Assembly: GCA_003313425.1 (NCBI GenBank)
Contig: NHZP01000077.1
Coordinates: 1 to 64,000 of the forward strand
DNA length: 64,000 nucleotides
Reading direction: 5' to 3'
Origin: Pseudopyrenochaeta lycopersici
Taxonomy: Eukaryota > Ascomycota > Dothideomycetes > Pleosporales > Pseudopyrenochaetaceae
Shown: positions 1 through 9,828 of the stretch, one piece after another
Position numbering within the stretch: position 1 is the first letter of the stretch
Layout: each line of letters begins with the position of its first letter
Translations under genes and position numbers: made by a program
Notes under the pieces: generated by a model
Seen by the model: the letters and a program-made list of their open reading frames with translations, nothing else
Told to the model about the DNA's origin: nothing
Database searches by the model: none

Positions 1-29
1 CCTAACCCTAACCCTAACCCTAACCCTAA
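1..29. repeat. Terminal telomere repeat (CCCTAA)n
   Basis: Almost five CCCTAA units read inward from the chromosome end. The orientation is that of a left chromosome end (TTAGGG on the strand running outward). The last AA of the tract is also the AA of the cassette junction (GGAATCATATATA inside the array), so the exact boundary at 28-30 is ambiguous by two bases. Confidence 0.95.
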
Positions 30-45
30 TCATATATAGGCTGCG
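22..45. other. Left array-telomere junction
   Basis: Telomere CCCTAA runs directly into TCATATATAGG, the first bases of every complete cassette. The half-hairpin that precedes this sequence at internal junctions (CAACTTTCTAGTG then AAAGGAA) is absent. Only AA is shared between the telomere unit and the cassette end. Confidence 0.85.
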
Positions 46-235
46 CCACACTAGAAAAGTTGTCAGGGAGGCCCGTGCCCCCCCATGTGCCACATCTCCA
101 TGTGACTCTGCATGGCCCTCCAGCCACAGGGAAATTGGACTTAGCCAAAATTTCTTGAGAGATTTGATGTTCCATCCCAAGGGCGCCCACACCCTTAACA
201 ATGAAGCTCCGCACCACGATTTCTTCGTTTCCAGA
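30..235. repeat. Conserved 3-prime block of cassettes (C1 example)
   Basis: A block of about 200 bases recurs at the left of every cassette except C20. It holds a chain of short inverted repeats whose arms change together between cassettes: GGC(n)GCC; the second junction arm CACTAGAAAGTTG; GGGGC/GCCCC or GCGCG/CGCGC; AAATTGG/CCAATTT or AAAATG/CATTTT around GGACTTA; and AAGGG/CCCTT. Perfect palindromes such as GCTGAAAAATTTTTCAGC appear in C16 (near 23698) and C28 (near 42396). It lies downstream of the stop codon, so it may serve as 3-prime UTR or end-processing signal, or act as DNA structure. Confidence 0.7.
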
Positions 236-451
236 AGAGCCCTACCATTACTAAATCAGTCCTATTTTCTAATACGAAAAAAAAGTAAAATACAATAAAC
301 ATACCTATTCTCCTACACAAATAGGCTATACTATACCATAGAGCTTTATGATACTAACGTATTATAAAAAGCACAAAGTCAGCATGTACTCTGTCTCAAA
401 GACTATAGCATTACCAATGCCATTCCATAAGGCAAACAAACTACATCGTGG

Positions 452-1238
452 TTACGACCATCCACGACAGGAGAGCCAGTCCTCTCCTGACGGTTGTACT
501 ATTCCTACTGCATCGCTGAGTCCACCAAACCAACATGTCCTTGACGACCGCCATAAACGGTAGAATCGGTCTAGACGAACAAACCTTGGTGATGTATGGG
601 ATAAAAACCCACAAGGCTCACACCTACTTTTAACAGTACACGCGCAGTCGACCCGCGTACTATACCACCCTTCCTCTAAAACGTAGAACAATCTACGTAC
701 CGTAACAGAAGAAGCATCCGCAGCTTGCCCACTAGGCAATGCAAGAAGAGGGATAACGCGCTCCACCAGCACATCCAGTGCCTCTAACGAGAGCTGCGCA
801 AACGCAACATAGCTCCACACCACGCCCCTAACCAACGTATCCACCTTGAAGACCAGGAGAGACTGCCGGGTGGTACCCTGTGCACAGAGTTCTTTATAGT
901 CCTCCAGACAAAACCGGTGCTTCTGAGAAATACACTGTCGAGGGAGCTGCCCGCTCTCCTTGGTCAACCACGCGGATTGTCTCCCCGACACATCGAGATA
1001 GAGAGTAAGAGAAACGCAGTGTCCCACCAGCTCTGTGACGATATCAGTTGGGAGGGGATACCCAACCTGAGAAAAGAAGTACATACTTACGTTGAACGTG
1101 CCTCCGCACCCATTGAAGATTGTTGGCTGTCCCAGGAAAGGGCTCCCCCTTCTCGCCAGGCAAGAGCGTATCTACTGCTAACAAGCGACTATCATCCATA
1201 GCCTCTATGGGAGCACCCTGTCCCTGTAGCGACTCCAT
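452..1238 (-). CDS. C1: TKESG/CxC family protein (242 aa), function unknown
   Basis: This is the reference member of the family. Exon 1 is 1091-1238 and exon 2 is 452-1032. The 58-base intron (1033-1090) has GTAAGT, a CTGAT branch site and ACAG. Splicing in phase 1 joins HVQ to LVGHCVSLT. Exon 1 gives an acidic N-terminus with a PFPGT motif. Landmarks are TKESG at residues 73-77, AQLSLEALDVL near 128-138, C-x-C-x5-C-x2-C at 179-190 (possible zinc site), WFGGLSDAVG at 217-226 and a W-L-S-C end. There is no signal peptide or membrane segment. The start is the ATG in the family context GCGATGGAG. The last 50 bases before the stop region resemble C26, which suggests partial conversion. No known family is recognised. 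Confidence 0.82.
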
Positions 1239-1294
1239 CGCAAAGCAAAAAGAATGAAAAAAAGACACTCCGTACAAACAGCTCCCCTGTTATT

Positions 1295-1390
1295 ATTATA
1301 TACCTCTGTCTCTTGCACCCTGCAAAGACCAACTACTACATAGTAAGCAGCGGAGTGCCCATTCCATGTTGTCTACATTCATAGACCAAT
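1295..1390 (-). promoter_or_regulatory. C1 promoter
   Basis: TATA box at 1295-1302 and inverted CCAAT (ATTGG in the gene direction) at 1386-1390, with the conserved CTAGTCC-type element between them. AATCA/TGATT arms flank the CCAAT box and the leader has ACAG/CTGT arms. Confidence 0.7.
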
Positions 1391-1961
1391 CAAATGACTG
1401 ATTGAAAAAAAGAGTGGCAAAGAAGAGTCAGATGACCCGCACCGTCCGTGCTCTGCTCTGCTTACTAAGTGCATTGCCTCTAAACTAATTCTAGTTTAAC
1501 ACTCCGTTGCGATCTCCAATCGCAGGCAAAGCTTACGTGTAAAGTGGCAAGGGTAAGGAGCGCAAGGCTCCTGACCACTTGACAACTTTCTAGTGAAAGG
1601 AATCATATATAGGCGGTTCGCCACACTAGAAAGTTGAGTCGGGGCCTGTGCCCCCTCCATGCGCCACACTCCATGTGACCCAACGTGACTTCCAGCCACA
1701 ACAAAATCGGACTTACGCATTTTTTGAAAAATAATTTTCAATGTTCCATCCCAGGGCGTCCACACCCTTACCAAATTCAGCCTACGCCAACAGCAACGAT
1801 TGTTCCAAAAACACCACTCCATGCCTAAAAATACTGCGTCCAACAAAAACCTCAGGTATTTCAAAAAGTACTATAAGACAATACTATTAGCCATACACGG
1901 ACTACACCAATATCAATCCCAATACTACACAAACGTACCTGTGCATATCCACCTATCTACG

Positions 1962-2778
1962 CTACACGTATTGAACAAAATAAGGGTCTCCAAGATAACC
2001 AAAACCATCATCTAAGCATTTAAGCCAGTTCTGTCCTGATGGTTGTATTTCTCCTACCGCATCGCTAATCCCAGCGAACCAGTCAAGCTTTCCAAACGCC
2101 CATACACGGGAAAATCCATCTAAGCGAACAAACCTCGATGAAATCCGGTGTGCACACACACAAGGCTCACACTGTGTGTAGAAGGTACATGCGCAGTCGA
2201 CCCGCGTACTATAGTACCCGAAGCGCAGTCGATAGAACAACGCCTCCACATCTTCGATATCCAGCCTCTCCCCCGACGGCGTTGCGATAAGAGGTAAAAT
2301 GCGCTGCAAAAGCACATCAAAGGCCTCTACCGAAAGCTCCGCAAACACAACAGAACTCCGCACTTGATCCCTGGCCAGGGTATCCACCTTGAGCACAAGG
2401 ACCGACTGTGCTCTACCGCCTCGTTCACAGAACTCCTTGTAGTCTTCCAGACACTCTGTATGGTCCCAAGAAACGCATTCGCTAGGAAGGCATCCGCTCT
2501 CCTTGGTGAGCCACCAAGATTGTTTTCCCGACAGTTCCACATGAACGGTAAGAGAAACAGAGTCCTCCACAAACTCTGTCATCATGTTAGTTGGGGAGGG
2601 CCCAACCTGAGAAAAGAAGTAGATACCTACTAGGAATGTGCCTCCGCACCTCTTGAATGTTTGCCGCTGTCCCAGCGAAGGGGGAGCCCCTCTGACCCGG
2701 CAGAAGCGTGTCCAGTGACAGTAAATGACCGTCACCTGTAACCTCTACAGTACTGCCCTGTCCCAGGAGCGACCCCAT
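1962..2778 (-). CDS. C2: TKESG/CxC family protein (253 aa)
   Basis: Exons 2631-2778 and 1962-2575; intron 2576-2630 has GTAGGT, a GTTGGG/CCCAAC stem and a CTAAC branch site. The protein runs MGSLLGQG, then FVEDSVSLTVHVELSG, TKESG, VFAELSVEAFDVLL, the CACT-x4-CEPC cysteine motif and WFAGISDAVG. It has a longer tail ending in YLGDPYFVQYV. The 3-prime half and downstream spacer (about 1914-2340) are nearly identical to C6 (8203-8650), whereas the first exons differ. One of the two is therefore a chimera. Confidence 0.82.
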
Positions 2779-2861
2779 CGCATTGTAAAAGCAAATAATA
2801 AAAGAGAATGTTCATTCCCTACAAACAGTAACACTCCGTGAACGGGGAAGGGGCTCCCCTC

Positions 2862-2956
2862 TTATATATCGATGTCCATGCTATCTTCGCCAAGACCACC
2901 TAGTCCCTAGATAGCAGAGCGCTGCTCCCTCCATGTCTCTATGTACATAGACCAAT
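2862..2956 (-). promoter_or_regulatory. C2 promoter
   Basis: TATA at 2862-2869, inverted CCAAT at 2952-2956. TCAGA/TCTGA arms adjoin the CCAAT box; a GGGG/CCCC hairpin sits just upstream of the leader. Confidence 0.7.
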
Positions 2957-3555
2957 CAGACTAAAGATCTGAGAAAATGTGGGCAAGCAGTGATCAGATG
3001 ATCAGCACGCGCCCGTGCTCTGCGTTGCTTACTAAGTGCATGCCCCTAAACTAATTCTAGTTTACCGCTTCGCTACTCGTTCCACTCGCCGGCCCTGCTT
3101 AATTGTAAAGTGACAAGGGTAGGCAGCACGAGGCTGCCGACCACTTGACAACTTTCTAGTGAAAGGAATCATATATAGGCGGTTCGCCACACTAGAAAGT
3201 TGAGTCGGGGCCTGTGCCCCCTCCATGCGCCACACTCCATGTGACCTGGGATCGCCTCCAGCCACACAGGAATTGGACTTAGCCAATTTTTGCGAATTTC
3301 CATCCCAGCGCATACACCCTTAATGACCAAGCTCCGCACCACAACTGCTTCGATGTTTCGTCTACTTCTATACAAAACCTACTTGCCATAATTAGTACAC
3401 AGTACAATATACACAAATCGTATTTTAAAACACAACTAAATTAAATACGTACTTCCTACGTTTTTCTACCAAATCTATAGCCTGCAACTGTTCCTATATA
3501 AAGATATAGACAATAGTATACCACTTCGACTACAATATATCAACGCCATTCCATA

Positions 3556-4354
3556 CTACACTGCCCTGCTTTCGACATAACGCGCAAGGCAATCACTTAT
3601 CTCCCGACGGTTATAAGTCTCCTCAAGGTCATACTCAGCAGGCGCTTCTTGTCCAAACGGCCATACACTACGGAAATGGTAGAGCCGGTGAAACCGTGGG
3701 TTGCTGTGATGCCCATCCACACAAGGCTTACACCTCTTCCCTGGTGTGCACCCGCAATCCACGCTGGTGCTATACCATCCATCATCCAATGCGTTGAACA
3801 CTCGATGTACGACAACAAAAGCCTCCGCCACCCCCCCTCCCGGCAGTGTGAGAAGAGGTAGGATGCGCTGCACAACCACGTCCAGCGCCTCTAACGAGAG
3901 CTCCGCAAACATGACTAGGCTCTCGAGCACCCCATCCGGGTAGAGTGCATCCACCTTGAGGACAAGAAGCGCCTGCTGGGTACCCACCGAGGCACTAAGT
4001 TCCTTGTGATTGTTTAAACACTCCGTGTGTCTCTGAGAAACACACTGCGGACGAGGCTTCCCGCTCTCCTTAGTAATCGACCAAGATTGTCTCCCCGACA
4101 ATGGCACATGGACAGTTAGAGACACTTCACGCTCTACAAGCTCTGTGACGCTGTCAGTTGGGGAGCGCCCTAACTTCTACAGTAAAAAGATCAAGACACT
4201 TACCAGGCACGTGATCCCTCACAAGAGCCCGCTCCGCCTCTGTCCCTACAGACACTGCATAGGAACTCCCATTCTGTAAACCATCTACCATGGACAGGAG
4301 AGTGGTTATGCTAGCGGCCGCTGCCACACTATCTTCCGTAGTACGCGACTCCAT
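3556..4354 (-). CDS. C3: TKESG/CxC family protein (245 aa)
   Basis: Exons 4204-4354 and 3556-4142; intron 4143-4203 (61 bases, GTAAGT, CTGAC branch site, ACAG). Exon 1 is of the second family type, MES...SMVDGLQNGSS...VRDHVPG, shared with C10, C11, C26 and C27. Exon 2 has the TKESG motif, MFAELSLEALDVVV and the cysteine motif CGCTPGKRCKPC. The usual WF-x-G-x-SDAVG tail is replaced by a divergent end (residues about 215-245, with YDLEETYNRREISDC), so this member has lost or shifted the C-terminal motif. Confidence 0.78.
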
Positions 4355-4428
4355 CGCAACGCAGAAAAAACAAGATATTTTTTACAAAATAAACATTCAC
4401 ACTCCGTGAGCGGGGATATCCTCCCCTC

Positions 4429-4530
4429 TTATATACAGTTACGTCCAGCCTGCCTTGCGCACTGCCAAGATGGCCTAGTCCCTAGTTGGCAGGGGCAGCC
4501 CATTCCATGTAGTTATATCCATACACCAAT
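4429..4530 (-). promoter_or_regulatory. C3 promoter
   Basis: TATA at 4429-4435, inverted CCAAT at 4526-4530 with AATCAG/CTGATT arms next to it. Confidence 0.7.
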
Positions 4531-5066
4531 CAGAAGCCTGATTGAAAGAAAATGCGGCACAGCAGGGTCAGATGACCCGCACTGTCCGTGCTCTGCTTTG
4601 CTTACCGGGGTCTCTTGCCCTAAACTACAAGTAGTTTACCGCTTCGCTGTTCGCTCCACTCACGGCCAGAGCTTACAGTAAAGTGTCAGGGGTCAAGGAG
4701 CGCAAGGCTCCTGACCACTTGACAACTTTCTAGTGAAAGGAATCATATATAGGCAAAACGCCACACTAGAAAGTTGAGGGCAGGCCCGTGCACCCCCGAG
4801 CCACAGCCCCCAGCGTGACTCTGCATGGCCTCCAGCCACAGGGAAATCGGACTTAGCCAATTTTTTTGTGAAGAGTGATGTTCCATCCCAAGGGCACCCA
4901 CACCCTTACGAACCAAGCATTGTAGTAAAATCTAATGCATCATTTTTCCTATAAACAATGTTTGCAGGACAAGAAAAATAATAATTGTACTAAACTATAT
5001 TAAAAGAGTACGACTCACGCATAACCTACCATTACAACACTTCAATTACCAAACTCAATCAAACAA

Positions 5067-5921
5067 TCAAGAATGCGGACTACACTCCATGCACCCGCAA
5101 TCAGAACTACTCAATACTATCTCGGGGAACACAGTACCGCAGCTTAGCCAGTCTTCTCCGAACGGCTGTACCATGCCTACCGCATCGGTGATCCCAACAA
5201 ACCAACCAGAAATTCCATCTGGAGCAACCCCACTAAAGCCATCCCGCCACGTAAACCTCCACTGCTGAGAGGGGATCGCCCTACACTGTGGACAAATCAC
5301 AGCAAGTGTACACCCACACCAAAGAGTGCTAGAAAAGCACCCATTGTCTAACGACTGAAACAACGTTTCCACAACTGAAGGTTCCACAGCACCACCTCCC
5401 GGTAGTATGAGCAGAGGTACTATGCGCTGCAAGAGCACATCCAGTGCCTTTACAGAGAGCTCCGCGAATACAACTAGACTCCGCACCTGATCGCCTGCAA
5501 GGACATCCACCTTAAGGACCAACAGGGACTGCCTGACCCGATCATCCATGTAGATGTCGCCGCATCCTAACAAACAATCGCACTGCTTCCCGGAAATGCA
5601 TTCATCCGGGGGCTTCCCGCTCTCCTTGGTGCACCACCAACGTCGTCTGCCATTCGGCAAGACGTGGCATGTTAGCGACCTATCTTGTTCCACCAGCTCT
5701 ATGACGGTGTCAGTTGGGGAGATGCCCAACAAGCACTGTAAGGTCCACCTACCTTGCACGTGACTCCGCACCGATTGCATCTGATTCTCTGTTCCTGCAA
5801 ACGGGTACCCCTTACTACCCTCTTTGGACGTCACCGGTAACTGATCCCAGTTAAACAAAGACAGCGAATGGGACCGCTTCACACCGGAGATAGTCGTACC
5901 CTCTCCAAATTGCGATTCCAT
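5067..5921 (-). CDS. C4: TKESG/CxC family protein (266 aa)
   Basis: Exons 5753-5921 and 5067-5698; intron 5699-5752 is 54 bases, a multiple of three without a stop, so an unspliced mRNA would encode an 18-residue insertion. The intron carries GTTGGG/CCCAAC and a CTGAC branch site. Landmarks are YPFAGT in exon 1, WWCTKESGKPPDECIS, VFAELSVKALDVLLQRIVPLL, CGCTLAVICPQC and WFVGITDAVG. A CLLGCGD segment adds cysteines after TKESG. The start is the ATG in GCAATTTGGAG-like context at MESQFGEG. Confidence 0.82.
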   Translation of the reverse strand: MESQFGEGTTISGVKRSHSLSLFNWDQLPVTSKEGSKGYPFAGTENQMQSVRSHVQGRWTLQCLLGISPTDTVIELVEQDRSLTCHVLPNGRRRWWCTKESGKPPDECISGKQCDCLLGCGDIYMDDRVRQSLLVLKVDVLAGDQVRSLVVFAELSVKALDVLLQRIVPLLILPGGGAVEPSVVETLFQSLDNGCFSSTLWCGCTLAVICPQCRAIPSQQWRFTWRDGFSGVAPDGISGWFVGITDAVGMVQPFGEDWLSCGTVFPEIVLSSSDCGCMECSPHS

Positions 5922-5999
5922 CGTAAATGACAACAATAAGAAAACGTTCAATCCCTTAGGGGAGAGCAACACTCCGTAAACACAGATCCTCTGTTCTTG

Positions 6000-6093
6000 T
6001 TATATACCTTCACAACTTGGTAACTACCAAGAGCACCTAGTCCCTAGTGGGCGAAGAAACGCACACTCCCTACCTCTATATCCATAGACCAAT
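6000..6093 (-). promoter_or_regulatory. C4 promoter
   Basis: TATA at 6000-6007, inverted CCAAT at 6089-6093 with AATCAT/ATGATT arms; leader arms ACAGA/TCTGT. Confidence 0.7.
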
Positions 6094-6740
6094 CATATAG
6101 ATGATTGAATAAAATGTGGGTAACCCATGGTCAGATGACCGCACTGCCCGTGCGTTGTGTTACTTACAGGGGGCAGAGGCCCTAGCCTACAAGTAGTCTA
6201 ACACTTCGTTATTCGCTCCACTCACAGGCTCTGCTTACAGTAAAGCCGTCGTGGTCCCGAGCGCAAGGCTCTCGACCACTTGACAACTTTCTAGTGAAAG
6301 GAATCATATATAGGCTGCGCCACACTAGAAAAGTTGATTTCTGCCCCGTGCGCACAATCTGCGCCACACCCCCAGGTGACCCAACGTGACTTCCAGCCAC
6401 AGTAAAATTGGACTTACGCATTTTTCGAGAGGTTCGATGTTCCATCTGAAGGGCTCCCACCCTTAACAATGAAGCTGCGCACCACAAATTCCTTAGTGCT
6501 TAACAAGGCACTGCCATTACAATATCAGTACTATTTTTTTAATAGAAAAAAAAAAAAAAAAAAGTAAAACACTATACATACTCACAACATAACATAAATA
6601 ATAGTCATAGATAACATCAAAAACGTTCATAATACCGTAGTATTCTGCAAAGCACAAAGTCAGCATCTACTTCATCCTAACCATTGCTATTGCTACTACC
6701 TTATTATACTCCGTATCTTACAAAATCATCATTACACGTA

Positions 6741-7528
6741 CTACGCACAGGGACACGAAAGCCAGTTCCTTCCTGATGGTTGTACCTCTCCTACCGCATC
6801 GCTGAGTCCAACAAACCACATGGACTCTCCAAACGGCCACACACCTGAAAATCTACATTTTCGAACAAACCTTGGCGAATTATAACTTACCGACGCACAA
6901 GGCTCACATACCCTGAGCGGCATACATGCGCAGTCTACACACGTACTATAGTACCCGTCCCCTAACAGGGAGACCACTCGGTTAACAACTGAAGGTTCCA
7001 CAATCTGCCCCGACGGCAGGATGAGAAGGGATACTATGCGCTGCAAAAGCACATCCAGTGCCTCCATAGAGAGTTGCGCAAACAAAATAGTTTGTTCCAT
7101 CTCGTTCCAGTATACAGTTTCCACTTTAAGGACCAGGAGCGACTGCCGGGTATCCCCCAGGGCACTAAAGCGCTCATTGAACTTGGAAAGACACTCCAGG
7201 TGTTGCTCCTCTACACACTGCTTAGGAGGTTGCCCACTCTCCTTAGTAATCCACCAAGACTGTCTCCCCGACAAATCCACATGAAGTGCTAGAGAGACGC
7301 ATTGTTCCACGAGCTCTGCTACTCCGTCAGTGGGGGAGGCCCACTGAAGTTAGAAGTAAAAGAAACAAGTAGACACCTACCCGGCACCCGACTCCGCAGG
7401 TATTCAATGTTTGCAACTGTCCCAGGGAAGGGCTCCCCCCTTTGACCCGACACAAGCGTGTCCAGTGACACTACATGACTATGATCCATAGTAGAGGCTA
7501 CGGTATACTGCCCAGTGCGCGATTCCAT
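6741..7528 (-). CDS. C5: TKESG/CxC family protein (240 aa)
   Basis: Exons 7381-7528 and 6741-7315; intron 7316-7380 (65 bases, GTAGGT). The protein has WWITKESGQPPKQCVEEQH, LFAQLSMEALDVLLQRIV, CACMPLRVCEPC and WFVGLSDAVGEVQPSG. Most of exon 1 (7397-7505) is identical to C6 (8942-9050), although the second exons are clearly different. This is a second conversion tract within the family. Confidence 0.82.
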
Positions 7529-7582
7529 CGCAATGAAGTTTTAAAGAACACTCCATGCCAACAGCAGAGGAGCTGTAGTTAG

Positions 7583-7676
7583 TTATATACACCTCCGTCT
7601 CTGGCACTGCCAAGACACACTAGTCCCTAGCAGGCAATGTAATGCCCATTCCATCTGTCTACCGCCATAGACCAAT
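7583..7676 (-). promoter_or_regulatory. C5 promoter
   Basis: TATA at 7583-7589, inverted CCAAT at 7672-7676; TCAGA/TCTGA arms beside it; leader arms ACAGC/GCTGT. Confidence 0.7.
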
Positions 7677-8251
7677 CAGACTGACGTTCTGAAAAAGAGT
7701 GGGCACAACAGGGTCAGACGACCCGCACTGTCCGTGCTCTGCTCTGCTTACTAAGTGCAGCGCCCCTAGCCTACAAGTAGTCTACCGCTTCGCTACTCGT
7801 TCCACTCGCCGGCCCTGCTTACATGTAAAGTGTCCAGGATCAGAAGCGCAAGGCTCCTGACCACTTGACAACTTTCTAGTGAAAGGAATCATATATAGCA
7901 CAAGAAAGTTGTCGGAGAGGCCTGTGCGCACAATCTGCGCCACAGCAACCCATGTCTGCGCTCTCCCGAGCCACACCCCCAGGTGACTCAGCATGGCCTC
8001 CAGCCACAACAAAATCGGACTTAGCCAATTTTTTATTTTTTTTTGAGAGGTTTGATGTTCCATCCCAAGGGCGCCCACACCCTTACTAATGAAGCTCCAC
8101 ACAATAAACAACTACAATGGAATAACGTTCCTTACAAAATAAACAGTTCAACCAAACCTGTACACAATGTAAACATATTGACTACACCAATAAAAATCCC
8201 AATACTACACAATACTACACAAACATACCTGTATATATCCACCTATCTACG

Positions 8252-9076
8252 CTACACGTATTGAACAAAATAAGGGTCTCCAAGATAACCAAAACCATCA
8301 TCTAAGCATTTCAGCCAGTTCTTTCCTGATGGCTGTATTTCTCCTACCGCATCGCTGAGTCCAGTAAACCAGTCTCGCTTTCCAGGCGGGCATACACAAG
8401 AAAAATAATTTTGCCAAATAAACCTTGGTAACTCACGGCTTACCACCAATGCGCAGGGCTCACACCTTATGTACAAGGTACACACACAGTCGACCCGCGT
8501 ACTATAGTGCCCGAAGCGCAGTCGATAGAACAACGCCTCCACAACTTCGATATCCGGCCTCTGCCCCGACGGCGTTGCGATAAGAGGTAGAATGCGCCAT
8601 ATAAGCACATCAAAGGCCTCTACCGAAAGCTCCGCAAACACAACAGAACTCCGCACTTGATCCCTAACCAACGTATCCACCTTGAGCACAAGGACCGACT
8701 GTGCTCTACCGCCTCGTTCACAGAACTCCTTGTAGTCTTCCAGACACTCTGTATGGTCCCAAGAAACGCATTCGCTAGGAGGCTGCCCGCTCTCCTTAGT
8801 ATACCACCAACGTTGTCTGCCATCCGGCTTTAGATGGCAGGTGAGAGAAGTCAATCGCTCCACCAGCCCTGTAACTCCGTAAGTTGGGGAGAACCCAACC
8901 AGACGAGGGAGAAAACAATACTTACTAGGAATGTGCCTCCGCAGGTATTCAATGTTTGCAACTGTCCCAGGGAAGGGCTCCCCCCTTTGACCCGACACAA
9001 GCGTGTCCAGTGACACTACATGACTATGATCCATAGTAGAGGCTACGGTACTGCACTGTCCCAGGAGCGACCCCAT
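8252..9076 (-). CDS. C6: TKESG/CxC family protein (255 aa), mosaic
   Basis: Exons 8926-9076 and 8252-8868; intron 8869-8925 is 57 bases and stays open in frame. It has GTAAGT, GTTGGG/CCCAAC and ACAG. The gene looks like a chimera: exon 1 matches C5, the middle and 3-prime end match C2, and the centre (LTSLTCHLKPDGRQRWWYTKESG) resembles the C4 type. Cysteine motif is CVCTLYIRCEPC and the tail is WFTGLSDAVG. Confidence 0.82.
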   Translation of the reverse strand: MGSLLGQCSTVASTMDHSHVVSLDTLVSGQRGEPFPGTVANIEYLRRHIPSKYCFLPRLVGFSPTYGVTGLVERLTSLTCHLKPDGRQRWWYTKESGQPPSECVSWDHTECLEDYKEFCERGGRAQSVLVLKVDTLVRDQVRSSVVFAELSVEAFDVLIWRILPLIATPSGQRPDIEVVEALFYRLRFGHYSTRVDCVCTLYIRCEPCALVVSRELPRFIWQNYFSCVCPPGKRDWFTGLSDAVGEIQPSGKNWLKCLDDGFGYLGDPYFVQYV

Positions 9077-9159
9077 CGCACTGTAAAATAAGGGAATAAA
9101 AGAGAATGTTCAGTCCCCACAAACATTCACACTCCATGAGCGGAGAGGGAGCTCCCCTC

Positions 9160-9253
9160 TTATACATCTCTGTCTCTTGCATCCTGCCAAGACACACTAG
9201 TCCCTAGATAGCAGAGCGCTGCTCCCTCCATGTCTCTATGTACATAGACCAAT
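9160..9253 (-). promoter_or_regulatory. C6 promoter
   Basis: TATA at 9160-9167, inverted CCAAT at 9249-9253 with TCAGAT/AATCTGA arms. The sequence from the CCAAT box through these arms also occurs inside the coding exon 1 of C12. Confidence 0.7.
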
Positions 9254-9828
9254 CAGATAAGAAATCTGAAAAGAGTGGCAAAGAAGAGTCAGATGACCCG
9301 CACTGTCCGTGCTCTGCTTTGCTTACCGGGGTCTCTTGCCCTAAACTACAAGTAGTTTACCGCTTCGCTGTTCGCTCCACTCACGGCCAGAGCTTACAGT
9401 AAAGTGTCAGGGGTCAAGGAGCGCAAGGCTCCTGACCACTTGACAACTTTCTAGTGAAAGGAATCATATATACGCAAAACGCCACACTAGAAAGTTGTCG
9501 GAGGGGCCCGTGCCCCAACTCGACCCATGTCTGCGCTCTCTCGAGCCACACCCCCATGTGACCCAGCCTGTCTTCCAGCCACAGGGAAAATGAACTTACG
9601 CAATTTTTTTTTTGAGAGTTGGTATTCCATCCCAGGGAGGGCTCACACCATTAACAAATTCAGCCTACGCTACCAACCCATTTACATCCCACACTGTGTA
9701 CTGTAAACACATCAGAATACAATAACATATAAATAATACAAATCTGTATACTTCCAACGAGAAGTAGAAAACACGATGCTCCCTACATCAGCATGCGCCC
9801 AACCGCAAACACCTACCAGTGTCACATA

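Noticed and set aside
1541..1600. GGAGC-GCAAG-GCTCC stem as an intrinsic terminator
   Set aside because: Intrinsic terminators are bacterial; there is no U-tract, and the stem lies upstream of the next promoter region in a eukaryotic sequence.
1496..1864. Recurrent minus-strand frame containing MIPFTRKLSSG across cassette junctions
   Set aside because: It is the translation of the conserved junction hairpin and block, spans two different cassettes, lacks a constant start, and would be cut by every rearrangement.
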